DNA of 48,946 bases from CAZAMB01 sp964486335 (GCA_964486335.1 CAZAMB010000023.1:1-48946), one strand, 5' to 3'; shown: positions 35,220 to 45,054, numbered from the stretch's first letter. Made by a program: numbers and translations. Notes: generated by a model from the sequence alone, not told the origin.

Positions 35220-35579
35220 ATCGACTCGCCGGACTGCAACGAGAACGACACGCCCGACGTGTGCGACATCGCATCTGAATCCAGCGAGGATTGCGAAGCA
35301 AACGGAGTTCCCGATGAATGCGAGACAATCGTGGATTGCAACGACAACGAAATCAGGGACGCTTGCGACATCGCGAATGAGACGAGCGCCGATTGTGATG
35401 GAGACGGGGTCCCGGATGAGTGTCAGTTGTATGGCCGCTGCTGTCTCATTGACGAGACGTGCATCCATACGCGCACGAATGCATGCTGCATCGCGGCGGG
35501 CGGGTTCTATTTGTTCGGCCTGGGGACGAACTGCCACGCCCAATGTCCGCAGGGCCCGCTAGGACCACAGCCGGGTTGA
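35220..35579 (+). pseudogene. C-terminal Asp/Cys-repeat module of the metalloprotease, separated by the stop codon
   Basis: Directly after TAG at 35217 and in the same frame: SPDCNENDTPDVCDIASES, ANGVPDECETIVDCNDNE, then CDIANETSADCDGDGVPDEC. These are the Ca-binding-like NxNGVPDEC repeats that follow catalytic domains in planctomycete exoproteins. GRCCLIDETC...CCIAAGG closes the module. There is no internal start with a ribosome site that would make this an independent secreted gene. It is one substitution away from continuity (for example GAG to TAG). Confidence 0.8.
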
Positions 35580-35968
35580 GAGCGACTCGGCCGACAAGCC
35601 GACGGTCATTTCCGCATACCATTTCTAATCTCCACGGTCTGGCGGCAACAGCGACGGTTTTCAACTCGTTCGGGTCGTGGCCGACGCGGCAATCGAATTG
35701 CCCATCGGCGGACGGCTCATTTTCGGGCCGCGGAACAACACCTTAAACCTCCCGGACCGTCGCGGATTCTCCAACAGAGCCGCCGCACTATGACGTCCAA
35801 CCTCACGACGTCCTGAACCCAATTTGTAGCGACGAGCATTATTGAGTGACGCCAAGATCACGCCTACCTCTCTTTTCCGTCGACCGCGGAGGCCATAGAA
35901 TGTCTTGGCAAATCCGCAGGAGACGCGTGGGAACCTAATCCGGAGGCGTTGCGTCGCGAGCACAAACC
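35580..35968. other. Intergenic region, no gene supported
   Basis: A 389-bp gap between the interrupted metalloprotease and the NifU-like gene. No coherent protein, RNA or repeat was seen on either strand. Confidence 0.4.
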
Positions 35969-36229
35969 ATGACTCGAAAGGCGTACAACTTGAAGACTCG
36001 GCGGGCCTTGCAGAATCGGGTTGCGGCGGCGCTGGCGCTCGTTCGACCGGCGGTTCGGGCCGACGGGGGCGACGTGGAACTGGTCGAAATCGACGACAAC
36101 GGCGTGGTGAGCGTACGATTGCTGGGAGGCTGCGTGGGTTGCCCGTCGGCTTCCATCACACTGGCCCATGGGATCGAGCGAACGCTTCGAGATCAAGTGC
36201 CCGAAGTCTCCGGCGTCGTGTGTGTATGA
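35969..36229 (+). CDS. NifU-like C-terminal domain protein (Fe-S scaffold)
   Basis: An 86-aa stand-alone Nfu domain that can hold and transfer an Fe-S cluster. The core is RPAVRADGGDVELVEID followed by GGCVGCPSASITLAHGIE, with the CxxC cluster ligands at about 54-57. The length is normal for a minimal Nfu protein. No other iron-sulfur assembly gene is adjacent. The ribosome site before the ATG at 35969 is weak. Confidence 0.9.
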   Translation: MTRKAYNLKTRRALQNRVAAALALVRPAVRADGGDVELVEIDDNGVVSVRLLGGCVGCPSASITLAHGIERTLRDQVPEVSGVVCV

Positions 36230-36335
36230 TGCCCGGGCGAGATTCGACGGAATTTTGCCGCCGCGCGCAGCGCCTTCGACATTCAATCGCTGTTCGTCGA
36301 GTTTCTTTCGCATAGGTTCCTTGTTTTCCTGACGA

Positions 36336-37304
36336 ATGATCAAACCCGCCATGCCCGCGCGATTGAACTTCATCCTGGGATGCACCGCGTCGGGCAAGGC
36401 GAGCCTCGGGCAGGAACTGGCCCGCAGAACCGGCGGCGAGATCATTTCCATCGACTCGATGAAGGTCTACCGCCGGATGAACATCGGGACGGCCAAGCCG
36501 AGCGCCGAGGCCCAGGCGGCAGTGGCCCACCATCTCATTGACGTGGTCGAGCCGTCGGAAGAATTTTCGGTGGCGCAATACGTCCGCCTGGCCGAAGCGG
36601 CGATTGCCGGGATTCATGCTCGCGGCAAACCGATCTTCGTCGTGGGGGGCACGCCGCTCTACATCAAGGCGCTCAGCGAAGGACTCTTCGAAGGACCGGG
36701 GGCCGATCCGGTGGTGCGGGATCGGCTCCAACAAATCGCACGCGAACGGGGCGTTCCGGCGCTGCACGATCGTCTGAGACAGGTCGATGGTGAGGCCGCG
36801 AAGCGAATCCATCCCAACGATCTGCGACGACTGGTGCGGGCGCTGGAAGTCTTCGAACTGAGCGGACGGCCGATCAGCGCTCTTCAGGAGCAGTGGGACC
36901 GAGATCGAACGCGGCATGACTGCGTCTTCATCGGTGTGCGCCGCGACAAGGAAGACCTTTCCCGCCGAATCAACGAACGCGTCCGACGAATGGTCGACGC
37001 CGGCCTTGCGGCGGAAGTAGCGGCGCTATTGGCCGAGGATCGCCCGTTGAGCACGGCCGCCCGACAGGCGCTGGGCTACGCGGAGATGATCAGGCATTTG
37101 CAGGACGGCGTCGGTCTTGCGGAGTCGGTGGAGTTGATCAAAATCAACACCCGGCAATTCGCCAAGGCGCAGCGAACCTGGTTTCGGCGGTTTCGCGCGG
37201 TGGCTTGGATCGACGTCGGGCCTGATTCGACCGCGGCGGAAGTCGCCGGGGCACTCATGGAATCGCGGAGCGGAGCGTGGCTGAACTCGGCGTCACCGAA
37301 ATGA
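36336..37304 (+). CDS. miaA: tRNA dimethylallyltransferase MiaA
   Basis: Adds the isopentenyl group to A37 of tRNAs reading UNN codons. The 322-aa protein has P-loop LGCTASGKASLG near the N-terminus, IISIDSMKVYRRMNIGTAKP (substrate Asp and the GTAKP block), HHLIDVVEP, GGTPLYIKAL, and NTRQFAKAQRTWFRRF. The P-loop has Ala where Ser/Thr usually follows the Lys. The start may be 36336 or 36351 (MPARLNF); neither has a clear ribosome site. Its stop overlaps the next gene's ATG (ATGA at 37301), so it probably forms one transcript with the ABC exporter genes. Confidence 0.93.
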   Translation: MIKPAMPARLNFILGCTASGKASLGQELARRTGGEIISIDSMKVYRRMNIGTAKPSAEAQAAVAHHLIDVVEPSEEFSVAQYVRLAEAAIAGIHARGKPIFVVGGTPLYIKALSEGLFEGPGADPVVRDRLQQIARERGVPALHDRLRQVDGEAAKRIHPNDLRRLVRALEVFELSGRPISALQEQWDRDRTRHDCVFIGVRRDKEDLSRRINERVRRMVDAGLAAEVAALLAEDRPLSTAARQALGYAEMIRHLQDGVGLAESVELIKINTRQFAKAQRTWFRRFRAVAWIDVGPDSTAAEVAGALMESRSGAWLNSASPK

Positions 37305-38230
37305 CGAATTGGGCCGTCGATCTGATCGACGTGCGTAAGACCTATGCGCGCAAGATTCAGGCCCTTCGCGGCGTCAATATTCAAGTCGGTCGCGGAGAAA
37401 TTTTCGGCTTGCTGGGCCCCAACGGCGCGGGAAAGACGACGCTGGTCAAGATCATGATGACGGTCGTTCGGCCGACGAAGGCGATGGGGACGATTCTCGG
37501 TCGGCCGCTGGGGCATCGCGGGAAACTGGCCAAGACCGGCTATCTTTCCGAAAGCCATCGGTTTCCGGGGTATCTCACGGGAGCACAGTTGCTCGACAGC
37601 TATGCGGCGCTCGCGCGGGTTTCGCGTGATCGGCGTCGGCAGCTCGCCCCGCGATTATTGCAGCGACTGGGAATCGCGCAATGGGCCGACACGCGGATCG
37701 ACAAGTACTCAAAGGGAATGCTCCAGCGACTCGGCATCGCACAGGCCCTGATGAACGATCCCGAACTGGTCGTGCTGGACGAACCCACCGACGGGTTGGA
37801 CCCCGTCGGCCGCCGTGATGTTCGCGAGCTGCTGCTGGAACTGCGTCGGGAAGGCAAGACGGTTTTTCTGAATTCGCACCTGCTCAGCGAACTGGAAATG
37901 GTGTGTGATCGTGTGGCCATTCTTGTCGACGGACTGGTGGCGCGGCAGGGCACCCTTCGCGAACTGACTGAGCATACGGTCGAATACAAGATCACGTTTA
38001 CGGGCGACGCCGCTCCGATGAAAGACAAATTGCGCTCGCTGGGCGCCAGGCTCGACGGGACTGTCGTTTCGCTTTCGGGGCACGATGCGCGGCGGGTCAA
38101 TGAGGCGATCGATCTGCTTCGGGGCGCGGGAGTACTGATCGAAGCCGTGCAGCCGCACCGGTTCAGCCTGGAGGACATTCTGGTCGAGGCGATGGGCGCT
38201 CGCCCCGCGGGCGAGAAACGACCGTTGTGA
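37301..38230 (+). CDS. ABC exporter ATP-binding protein (ABC-2 / DrrA-like)
   Basis: A 309-aa ATPase: Walker A GPNGAGKT (39-46), signature YSKGMLQRLGIAQAL, Walker B LVVLDEPTDGLDP, H-loop LNSHLLSELE, and a C-terminal regulatory region typical of the DrrA/CcmA group. The ATG at 37301 overlaps the miaA stop; a GTG at 37277 is less likely. It pairs with the permease gene that follows 33 bp later. Substrate unknown. Confidence 0.92.
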   Translation: MTNWAVDLIDVRKTYARKIQALRGVNIQVGRGEIFGLLGPNGAGKTTLVKIMMTVVRPTKAMGTILGRPLGHRGKLAKTGYLSESHRFPGYLTGAQLLDSYAALARVSRDRRRQLAPRLLQRLGIAQWADTRIDKYSKGMLQRLGIAQALMNDPELVVLDEPTDGLDPVGRRDVRELLLELRREGKTVFLNSHLLSELEMVCDRVAILVDGLVARQGTLRELTEHTVEYKITFTGDAAPMKDKLRSLGARLDGTVVSLSGHDARRVNEAIDLLRGAGVLIEAVQPHRFSLEDILVEAMGARPAGEKRPL

Positions 38231-38263
38231 CTTGCTCGATTCAGTCTTGGTAAGCGAGGATTC

Positions 38264-39196
38264 ATGCAGCTTCAGGCGTTGATCGTTGACACCTTTCGCG
38301 AGTCGCGGGACCGCAAGATTTTTTGGGTGATGCTCATCATCTCGGTCGCGGTTTCCACCGCGATGTTCTGCATCGGATTCCAGCCCGGCAAGATCGACTT
38401 TCTATTCGGGACCTGGGTTCTGGAAACCGACAAGTTCACCGTAGCGGGAAAGCTCCGGCCTGATTTCATCGCAAGCCTGGCTGTCGAATGGATCATGGAC
38501 AGCGTGCTCGGATGGTTGGCGGTGATTCTCGCGCTGATCGCCACCGCCGGTTTCCTGCCATCACTGATGGAGCGCGGCGTCGTCGAAGTGATTCTCTCCA
38601 AGCCGTTGCCACGGTGGAAGATTTTTCTTGGCAAATACCTGGGCAGCCTGCTGTTCTTTGGATTCCACGCGGCGATCTTTGTCGGGCTTACGTTCCTCGT
38701 CATCGGCCTTCGATGGGGTGCGTGGATTCCGGGCTACCTGTGGGGCATTCCGCTGACCATCCTGCTTTTCAGCCTGCTCTACTGCGTGTCGGCGCTGATC
38801 GCGGTTATGACCCGAAGTGGCATCGCGTCCATTCTCATCACGCTCGGGGCGTGGGTCGTTTTTGCCGGCGTTCAATCGGCCGGCGACCTGTTTGAAGCCT
38901 ACCCCGAATGGAAGGAAAACCGGATGCTCTACGCATCGACGTCGGCGATTCGGTGGATTGTTCCCAAAACGCAGGACCTGACCTATCTGGCCCGGAAGCT
39001 GACCAAGGCCGCCAGTCCGCTGGAACTGATGGACGAGCCGGAATCAGAGGAAGATCGTGACATCGCCCTCCGCGCCCGGCAGGTGGATGCCGCGAGACGA
39101 AACGTGGGCGTGGCCTACACCGTGGGAACATCTCTGGCGTTTGAGGCGATTATGGTACTGGTCGCCATGTGGAGGTTCTCGCGCAGAGATTACTGA
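38264..39196 (+). CDS. ABC-2 type permease subunit
   Basis: A 310-aa membrane protein with about six hydrophobic segments (IFWVMLIISVAVSTAMFCIGF, ILALIATAGFLP, LGSLLFFGFHAAIFVGLTFLV and others) and the ABC-2 motif PSLMERGVVEVILSKPLPRW. A soluble charged loop (about 230-280) precedes the last helix. GAGG precedes the ATG at 38264. It forms an exporter with the preceding ATPase. Confidence 0.88.
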   Translation: MQLQALIVDTFRESRDRKIFWVMLIISVAVSTAMFCIGFQPGKIDFLFGTWVLETDKFTVAGKLRPDFIASLAVEWIMDSVLGWLAVILALIATAGFLPSLMERGVVEVILSKPLPRWKIFLGKYLGSLLFFGFHAAIFVGLTFLVIGLRWGAWIPGYLWGIPLTILLFSLLYCVSALIAVMTRSGIASILITLGAWVVFAGVQSAGDLFEAYPEWKENRMLYASTSAIRWIVPKTQDLTYLARKLTKAASPLELMDEPESEEDRDIALRARQVDAARRNVGVAYTVGTSLAFEAIMVLVAMWRFSRRDY

Positions 39197-39372
39197 CAAC
39201 CATTGAAGTCAGCTCCACGATCGTGGCAAATAGTGAACGGGTGCAGCCCCGTCCTTACACGATCGGACCGCAGTCTCCGTAGCCTGTCCCATCCGTGGCG
39301 AGCCGAGAACGTACCCAACCGGCTGGCCGGCAGTTCACGCGCCCTTGCGGAGGGCGACAAAAAGATAGACCT

Positions 39373-40989
39373 TCATTTACCAACGACTGCGTGAGTGCGC
39401 TTGCCAACCGTGATGGTACCCGCGATCAGCGTGGTCAGAATCATCACCACCAAACCCCATTCTGACGCAGCCGGAACGTTCCCGGCGAGGGCGCAGGCAG
39501 CAAGCTCTTCAGGAGGAGTTCCGTCCGTCCACACTTGCGTAAACTGCGTCCAGTCATCGCAGGCGATGTCCCCGTCGCCGTCCATGTCGAGGCGCTCACA
39601 ACCGGCGGCGACCGGACCGGCGTTGGGACCGGTGAAACAGGTTTCAAACGCTCCCCGATCGGCAACATCGACTTCGCCGTCGCGATCGGCATCGCCGCGT
39701 TCGCCCGCGAGGATCGGTCGATCGAACGGAGGAGTTTCCGCCGCCACCCGAGGATCGGTCAGACCATTCAGCAGAAACTCAATCAGGTCGAGCCGCGCCG
39801 GCGGCGGAATGGCGATCCCGGGGATCAACGGATCCAAGTCTTGAGGAAACGGTACTTGACCGTTAATGCCGAGATAGAAATCGACGACTTCCGCGAGCGT
39901 CGTTCGCCGTCCATTGTGCATGAACGTCGGCTTCAATCCGACATTACGCAGGCTCGGCACCTTGAACCGTCCCGCATCGGCAGGGTTGCCGGTGACTTCT
40001 TGCCGGCCGGTGTCTTCCGCGATCGGCCGGACGCCGATGTTGCGAAACGTGTTGTTCGTAAAAATCGGCGGAACGTGGCAGACCGAGCATCGCGACCCCG
40101 GGTTTTGGAATACGTTCAATCCTTGTTGCTGTTGAGGAGTCAGCGCTCCAAGATCGAACGGTGTCTGATTGGCTACGAGCGTGCGCTCATACGTCGCGAT
40201 GGCGAATGCGATTCTTTGGGCATTGATCGCGGGATCACCGAAAGCCGCGATAAACAAAGCCGGATAGGTCGGATTCGCGGTGATCGCCGTAGCAACGTCA
40301 GGCGGAAGATAGGTCGCCAAGCCGAGCGGCGTCGATGTGGTGAGTTTGGCTGCCACGTCATTCCAATTGCGGCCTTGATGTGCCATTTCATTGTCGGCCA
40401 GGATGGGAACAAGCGCCTGCGCCTCCAGCGCTCCGCCGACGGGGATGACCGTGACACCCGTCTGTGGATCAACAAACGCCGGTCCGGCGCGACCGTCCCA
40501 GAACGAGGAGGGAGACCACAGCGCACCATAAACTGATTGCGCGGACCGTCTGGTAACCTGCACGTCGAACCCGAAAATCGGATCAGAAATCGGGTTGCCT
40601 GCTGCGTCTTGCCGCACGAGTCCCAACGACCCGATCACGTCATCAGGCGAGCCGAAGTTCTGGTCGAGCCCGGGATGCAGGGCCGGTCGAGGATCGGTTC
40701 CCGCCCGAAATGAACTGTGACAGGTGCCGCAGGAGACCGTATTGTCACTCGAAAGCTGTTCTTCCCAGAAGAGGATCTTCCCCAGCACTCGCTTGGGTTC
40801 GGTGATGGGGTTCTGCGGTGGGACTGGGGGCGGCGGAAGTTGGCCCTGAGCCGGCGCGCAAAGCGCGACCATGAGCCAGATCAACACTGTTCTCGTGGTT
40901 CCCGCGCGCGCGACCGGGCGACGGTATCGCCGCCAATCCAATGCCGCTGAAATTGGTTCCACGATAGTGAGAGGATTTCGGTGACGCAT
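39373..40989 (-). CDS. Di-heme cytochrome c peroxidase-like protein with dockerin-like tail and sorting signal
   Basis: A secreted 538-aa protein. Heme-binding CGTCH (87-91) and CSVCH (301-305) mark the two c-type hemes of the CCP/MauG family. A signal-like segment (TVLIWLMVALCAPAQGQ, about 34-50) lies after a basic N-terminus. From 432 to 488 there is an EF-hand/dockerin-like pair (DADRDGEVDVAD, DMDGDGDIACDD). The end, NVPAASEWGLVVMILTTLIAG...GKR, is a PEP-CTERM-like sorting tail. AAGGAGG precedes the ATG at 40989. The combination suggests a surface-anchored redox enzyme. Confidence 0.9.
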   Translation of the reverse strand: MRHRNPLTIVEPISAALDWRRYRRPVARAGTTRTVLIWLMVALCAPAQGQLPPPPVPPQNPITEPKRVLGKILFWEEQLSSDNTVSCGTCHSSFRAGTDPRPALHPGLDQNFGSPDDVIGSLGLVRQDAAGNPISDPIFGFDVQVTRRSAQSVYGALWSPSSFWDGRAGPAFVDPQTGVTVIPVGGALEAQALVPILADNEMAHQGRNWNDVAAKLTTSTPLGLATYLPPDVATAITANPTYPALFIAAFGDPAINAQRIAFAIATYERTLVANQTPFDLGALTPQQQQGLNVFQNPGSRCSVCHVPPIFTNNTFRNIGVRPIAEDTGRQEVTGNPADAGRFKVPSLRNVGLKPTFMHNGRRTTLAEVVDFYLGINGQVPFPQDLDPLIPGIAIPPPARLDLIEFLLNGLTDPRVAAETPPFDRPILAGERGDADRDGEVDVADRGAFETCFTGPNAGPVAAGCERLDMDGDGDIACDDWTQFTQVWTDGTPPEELAACALAGNVPAASEWGLVVMILTTLIAGTITVGKRTHAVVGK

Positions 40990-41196
40990 CGCCCCTCCTT
41001 CGGACTGACTCCAACCCCTCTTCATGCTGCGACCGCAATGAACACAATGTCTCCCCCCGAAATCAAAGAACGTCAGTCCGTGCCGGGATATTGCGGCGCC
41101 CCGATTTTTTTGGTGAGCCAATCGGCGGAAAGACGCGCACTGGCACAATCGAAGTGACTTTTAGATGGTGTGCGGATACCCTTCCAAGGCGGGATT

Positions 41197-43545
41197 TTAT
41201 TCCTCGATCAGTCGTTTCCTCGCCTCTCGGACAACACTCACGGCAGATTTTCTTAATTCCGACTTAATCGAAATGAGCTCTTGGCGTCCCGGATGACCAC
41301 CAAAAAGCTGAACATGAAACCGCAGCGCGTTGCTTGTCCCCGAAGGGCGAATGGTTAGATGCGACCGGCGATCGGCGTCGAAGTAAAATCGGTAACCCTC
41401 GTCGGGAAACCCTGGGTAGTTGTTGGCGTCGTATTTGCCAGTTGGATACACGGTCGCGCCCACCACGGGCAGACCGCCAAGCGTCAAGGTCCGGTCGGAG
41501 CCGCTCCGAACGCCATCAAACAGAGCCTCGGCCTTTTGGAGGATCAAGCGCTTCTTGGTATAGCCGGCCAGTCCTTCGTATTCCCCGTCCAGCGGGTCCG
41601 GTTCGTAGTGCGTGACGTACAACCCGATGTCCGGATCGAGATAGATTTTTTCATCCATCAAGTCCACGAGATTCGTCCCGGTGTCCTTGGCATACTGCGC
41701 CAACTCGGCCACGAGCACGGCCGCAAACGTGCCGTCCTTGTCGCGGACATGTCCGTCGCGCCCAAGCGACCGCTCATCGGACGGAACGTCGCCGAGCAGC
41801 GTGAATCCGTTGCTTTGTTCCAGCGCGGCGATGTTGATGCTTCGACGCCGATCATTCATTGCGAACCACGAGTGAATGGTCCGATTGCAGCGCGCCTCGC
41901 CGGGGTCTCGGCGACCCTCATCAAAGTCCGGCCATCGTCCCGCTTCGGTCAGTCCGGCCGTATCCTTGCCCGCGTACAGGTCCCAGGCCGCACGCGTGGC
42001 CGCAGCCAGTTGTGCGAACCCCACCCATGTTTTGAGGACACCCAACCCGTGCTTGGTCGCGAGGCAGGTCAGCAGGTCGGTTGTTGTATGGGAAAGCACG
42101 ATGAACTTCTTCTCAACGTCTCGGATGCGCCCGTACTTCTCAATCTCTTGCTGCAAGCGGTACCACAGGATCAACGTCCAGGCTTCGTCCGCGGACAACA
42201 GCGAATAATCATTCAGCGAGCCGGTTCCGCTATGGGGGTAGGCGATTCGCTGCGCCGGCGGCACTTTGACAATCACGCCGCATCGATCCGCGTCGGGATC
42301 GGTTCCCACGATCAAGTCAACGGACTCCCACGCGCCGGGATATTCCTGTTTGAAGGCCGCTACGGCGATATCCGCCGCCCGCCAGTCGCCCGGATCCGGC
42401 TGCTGTTCCCTGCCCGGGTCGCTGCAAAATGCCGGGAACATTCCGTCCAGTGCGTCCAGCTTCATGATCCGCCGAACGTTTTTGAATCCGACCTCCTCCA
42501 GCAATCGCGGGACGGCCTTGCGACCCGAACCGTTAAAGGCGGAAAAGGCGATTGACAGCGGCGTTTTGGAGGACGCGATCATCTCCGGACGCAGCAGGAA
42601 CTGCTTTGTATGGTTCACGTGCATGGTGTGCAGGTCGATGATCCGGTCGTCACGACCCGCATAATGACCGACCGGTGCCTCGGGCAAAGGATCACCCAAA
42701 GGCAATCCTTTGTGGTCGCCGGCTTGGATGACACGTCCTCCGCGATTCTTTACGCCGCCGAGGAACCACAATCGATCCTTGGGCGCTTCCGCAAGCGACA
42801 TCGTCTTGATGTGCGCGAACGTCGTTGTCTTGATGTAACTCTTGTACAGCTCGTCCCGCTCGGCCGGGTCGAACTGTGATCCGTTCCAGCACGAGAGCTT
42901 GTATCCGTTGTACCGAAAGTCGTTGTGGCTTGCGGAGATGAACACGCCGATGTCCGCCTTGAGCGTCGGCACGGCGAACGTCACGCTCGGATACATGCAC
43001 GCTTCGTCGAACAGATATACGGTGAAATCGTAGGCGAGAAATAGCGACGCGATCATCCGCGCGAAGTCGCCCCCGCGCACCCGGCTGTCGAACCCGATGA
43101 CGATTCGGCTCAGCGGCGGCTTGCGGGCGTTTCCAAACCGGGCGACGCCCGCCGAGGTGACCAGCAACACGACATCGTTAATCGTGTTGGGTCCCTTGAT
43201 GATCGGCGCTTGGATTCCCTCGGCCTTAAGTCGCATGACTTCCTCACGGCGCGAACCCATTTTTTCTCGAATGCCGCCGGTGCCGAACGCGACCTCGCGG
43301 GAATAGGCGTTGGTAAGCGCTTCCCATCGCTCTTTTCGAATCGCCTCGCGAAGCCCGTCGCGCGCTCCCGGCGAAATTCGGTCCAATTCGTCCGCGAGTA
43401 ACCAGGTTCGCAGATTGGGCAAGGTTTTGGCCACCGCGTCTTCGTAATAGGTTCCGGCGATTCGACCCGATTCGCGCTCGCGCGTGAGGTAATTGCGAAT
43501 CCCCGCCTCTGCTTGTTGAAGCAGTTGTGAATCCTTTTCGTTCAT
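41197..43545 (-). CDS. Phosphohexomutase (phosphoglucomutase/phosphomannomutase family)
   Basis: Interconverts sugar-1- and sugar-6-phosphates. The 782-aa enzyme has FGTGGIREKMG (87-97), the phosphoserine loop ISASHNDFRYNGYK (SASHN 204-208), Mg-binding GTDPDADRCG (DPDADR 416-421), and the phosphate-clamp RPSGTSN near the end. It is about 200 residues longer than usual (roughly 560-600), with long insertions between domains. The frame is open to 43815, but family similarity begins at the ATG at 43545. With the UAP1-like enzyme it could feed UDP-sugar supply for the polysaccharide locus. Confidence 0.88.
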   Translation of the reverse strand: MNEKDSQLLQQAEAGIRNYLTRERESGRIAGTYYEDAVAKTLPNLRTWLLADELDRISPGARDGLREAIRKERWEALTNAYSREVAFGTGGIREKMGSRREEVMRLKAEGIQAPIIKGPNTINDVVLLVTSAGVARFGNARKPPLSRIVIGFDSRVRGGDFARMIASLFLAYDFTVYLFDEACMYPSVTFAVPTLKADIGVFISASHNDFRYNGYKLSCWNGSQFDPAERDELYKSYIKTTTFAHIKTMSLAEAPKDRLWFLGGVKNRGGRVIQAGDHKGLPLGDPLPEAPVGHYAGRDDRIIDLHTMHVNHTKQFLLRPEMIASSKTPLSIAFSAFNGSGRKAVPRLLEEVGFKNVRRIMKLDALDGMFPAFCSDPGREQQPDPGDWRAADIAVAAFKQEYPGAWESVDLIVGTDPDADRCGVIVKVPPAQRIAYPHSGTGSLNDYSLLSADEAWTLILWYRLQQEIEKYGRIRDVEKKFIVLSHTTTDLLTCLATKHGLGVLKTWVGFAQLAAATRAAWDLYAGKDTAGLTEAGRWPDFDEGRRDPGEARCNRTIHSWFAMNDRRRSINIAALEQSNGFTLLGDVPSDERSLGRDGHVRDKDGTFAAVLVAELAQYAKDTGTNLVDLMDEKIYLDPDIGLYVTHYEPDPLDGEYEGLAGYTKKRLILQKAEALFDGVRSGSDRTLTLGGLPVVGATVYPTGKYDANNYPGFPDEGYRFYFDADRRSHLTIRPSGTSNALRFHVQLFGGHPGRQELISIKSELRKSAVSVVREARKRLIEE

Positions 43546-43778
43546 GGCGTTCAAAATAGGGCGACTCCAATCTGTCGTCAAAATGCGCGGTTTCCCACAA
43601 AAGGGAATGTTAACAAAGCGCAAAGAGTCTATTTCGAAAATCCGATGACTTGCTTCCAGATCATGTGTTGTGCCGGACTTTTCGGATACTACAATGGACG
43701 CGTCGGTTCTCAGGCTGCGTCCCATCCGACGCGCCCGCGAAGGCGGGAGGTTTCGATCCTCGGTCAGGAGAAACGAAC

Positions 43779-44984
43779 ATGGCCAGTGCGACCCTTGGCC
43801 CGTCCCTGAATCCATCGACCATAGATTCCCACGCTCGACAGCTTCCCGCGTTGTTTGTGACCGCCTATCCGTGGAATCTCATGGAGCGCGGATTGTCCGA
43901 GCTGCTCGATCGTCTGCACGGTGAAACGGGCGCGACGGGTTTGTCGGTCTGGGCGGCCACGCCGCGCCTTTGCCAGTTGCGCGTTCGCGACGTTCGCCCG
44001 CGCTGGTTCCGCACCGAAGGCGGACTTTTCTTTCAGCCCAAGCGTCATTCCCTTACTCGCGCCGGCACCCGATCGCTCGTGTCCAATTGGACCCGATCCG
44101 AGAACCCGTTGGCAGTTATCGCCGAGCAATGCGAGCGCGCCGGCATGAAAATGCGGGCGATTTTTCCCGCCGCCACCACCGGACTGCTCGCCGCCCGCTA
44201 TCCCGAATTTGCCTGTATGAACGCGTTCGGCGACGAATCCAAGTCGGCGATCTGCCTCGCCAATCCTGACGTACAGGAGTTCATTCTCGGGCTGGCCGCC
44301 GATGTGACTGAAAACTACGCGGTCTCGGCCTTCATCCTCGCTGATTATTTCGTGGGTTGGCAAGAGGCCTATTCGAAAAACGTTTTGACGACTCATCCGC
44401 TCGGTGCCGCTGCGCAAAGCGCGCTGGGCACATGTTTCTGTCCAAGCTGTCTCCGCGTCTCAGAAGCCGCGGGCGTAGATTTGGATAAGGCAAGGCACGA
44501 GGTGCGCGAGGTGCTTAATGCCGCGCTTGGCGACAGTTTTCCTGTCGAAGACCGAACGGGAGCAGGCGGGAAGGGCACTTCGCTTCAAACCCACCGTCGA
44601 ATTCAGTCCGATTCCGTCGGGCAGCTGCTTCGCCGGATTGTCGAAGAATGTTCGCGTGACGTCTTGATTGCTCGCAGCCTGGCCGGCGACGGTCTCGTCA
44701 CCGTTTCGAAGGTGGATGACCTGTCCCCGGTCGGCGTTTTGACGCGAGTTGAATCGGCTGACGATCTCGGCGCGGCGTTCAATCCGAACGCGAAACAGAA
44801 TGAGCTTTGGGTCGGTGCGTCCTGGGCCGTGGGAAATCGATCCGCATCATTCGTCGCCGCTATGGCTGAAGCCGCTAGGCTTGGATTCACCGCCATTGAC
44901 ATAAACAATTACGGCGTCCTTCCCGATTCGGCTCTCGAGACCGTCAAGCAGGGGATTCGCTTTGCCCGCCGCTCGGCGGAATGA
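43779..44984 (+). CDS. TIM-barrel-like hypothetical protein (glycosidase-like)
   Basis: A 401-aa product; CAGGAG lies eight bases before the ATG at 43779. Blocks such as FVTAYPWNLMERGLSELLDRL, MKMRAIFPAATTGLLAARYPEF, NPDVQEFILGLAADVTENYAV, and AFILADYFVGWQ recall the beta-strand rhythm of glycosyl-hydrolase-like barrels, and CFCPSCLRVSEAAG is a CxxC pair. No catalytic pair can be assigned. No signal peptide is seen. A sugar-related role is inference. Confidence 0.7.
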   Translation: MASATLGPSLNPSTIDSHARQLPALFVTAYPWNLMERGLSELLDRLHGETGATGLSVWAATPRLCQLRVRDVRPRWFRTEGGLFFQPKRHSLTRAGTRSLVSNWTRSENPLAVIAEQCERAGMKMRAIFPAATTGLLAARYPEFACMNAFGDESKSAICLANPDVQEFILGLAADVTENYAVSAFILADYFVGWQEAYSKNVLTTHPLGAAAQSALGTCFCPSCLRVSEAAGVDLDKARHEVREVLNAALGDSFPVEDRTGAGGKGTSLQTHRRIQSDSVGQLLRRIVEECSRDVLIARSLAGDGLVTVSKVDDLSPVGVLTRVESADDLGAAFNPNAKQNELWVGASWAVGNRSASFVAAMAEAARLGFTAIDINNYGVLPDSALETVKQGIRFARRSAE

Positions 44985-45054
44985 CTGACCGTTCCTCCTC
45001 AAACTGATCCACCCTGTGTCTTACACCTTGGGGTTGGAACAAGGAGGAACAGAC
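44985..45054. other. Short gap with a strong ribosome site
   Basis: AAGGAGGAAC at 45041-45050 precedes an ATG at 45055 that opens only a 38-codon frame. It appears to be the start of a gene that has been cut. Confidence 0.4.

Noticed and set aside
39197..39372. Small gene or regulatory RNA between the permease and peroxidase genes
   Set aside because: Short palindromes occur (CCACGATCGTGG), but no frame, promoter pair or terminator is convincing.
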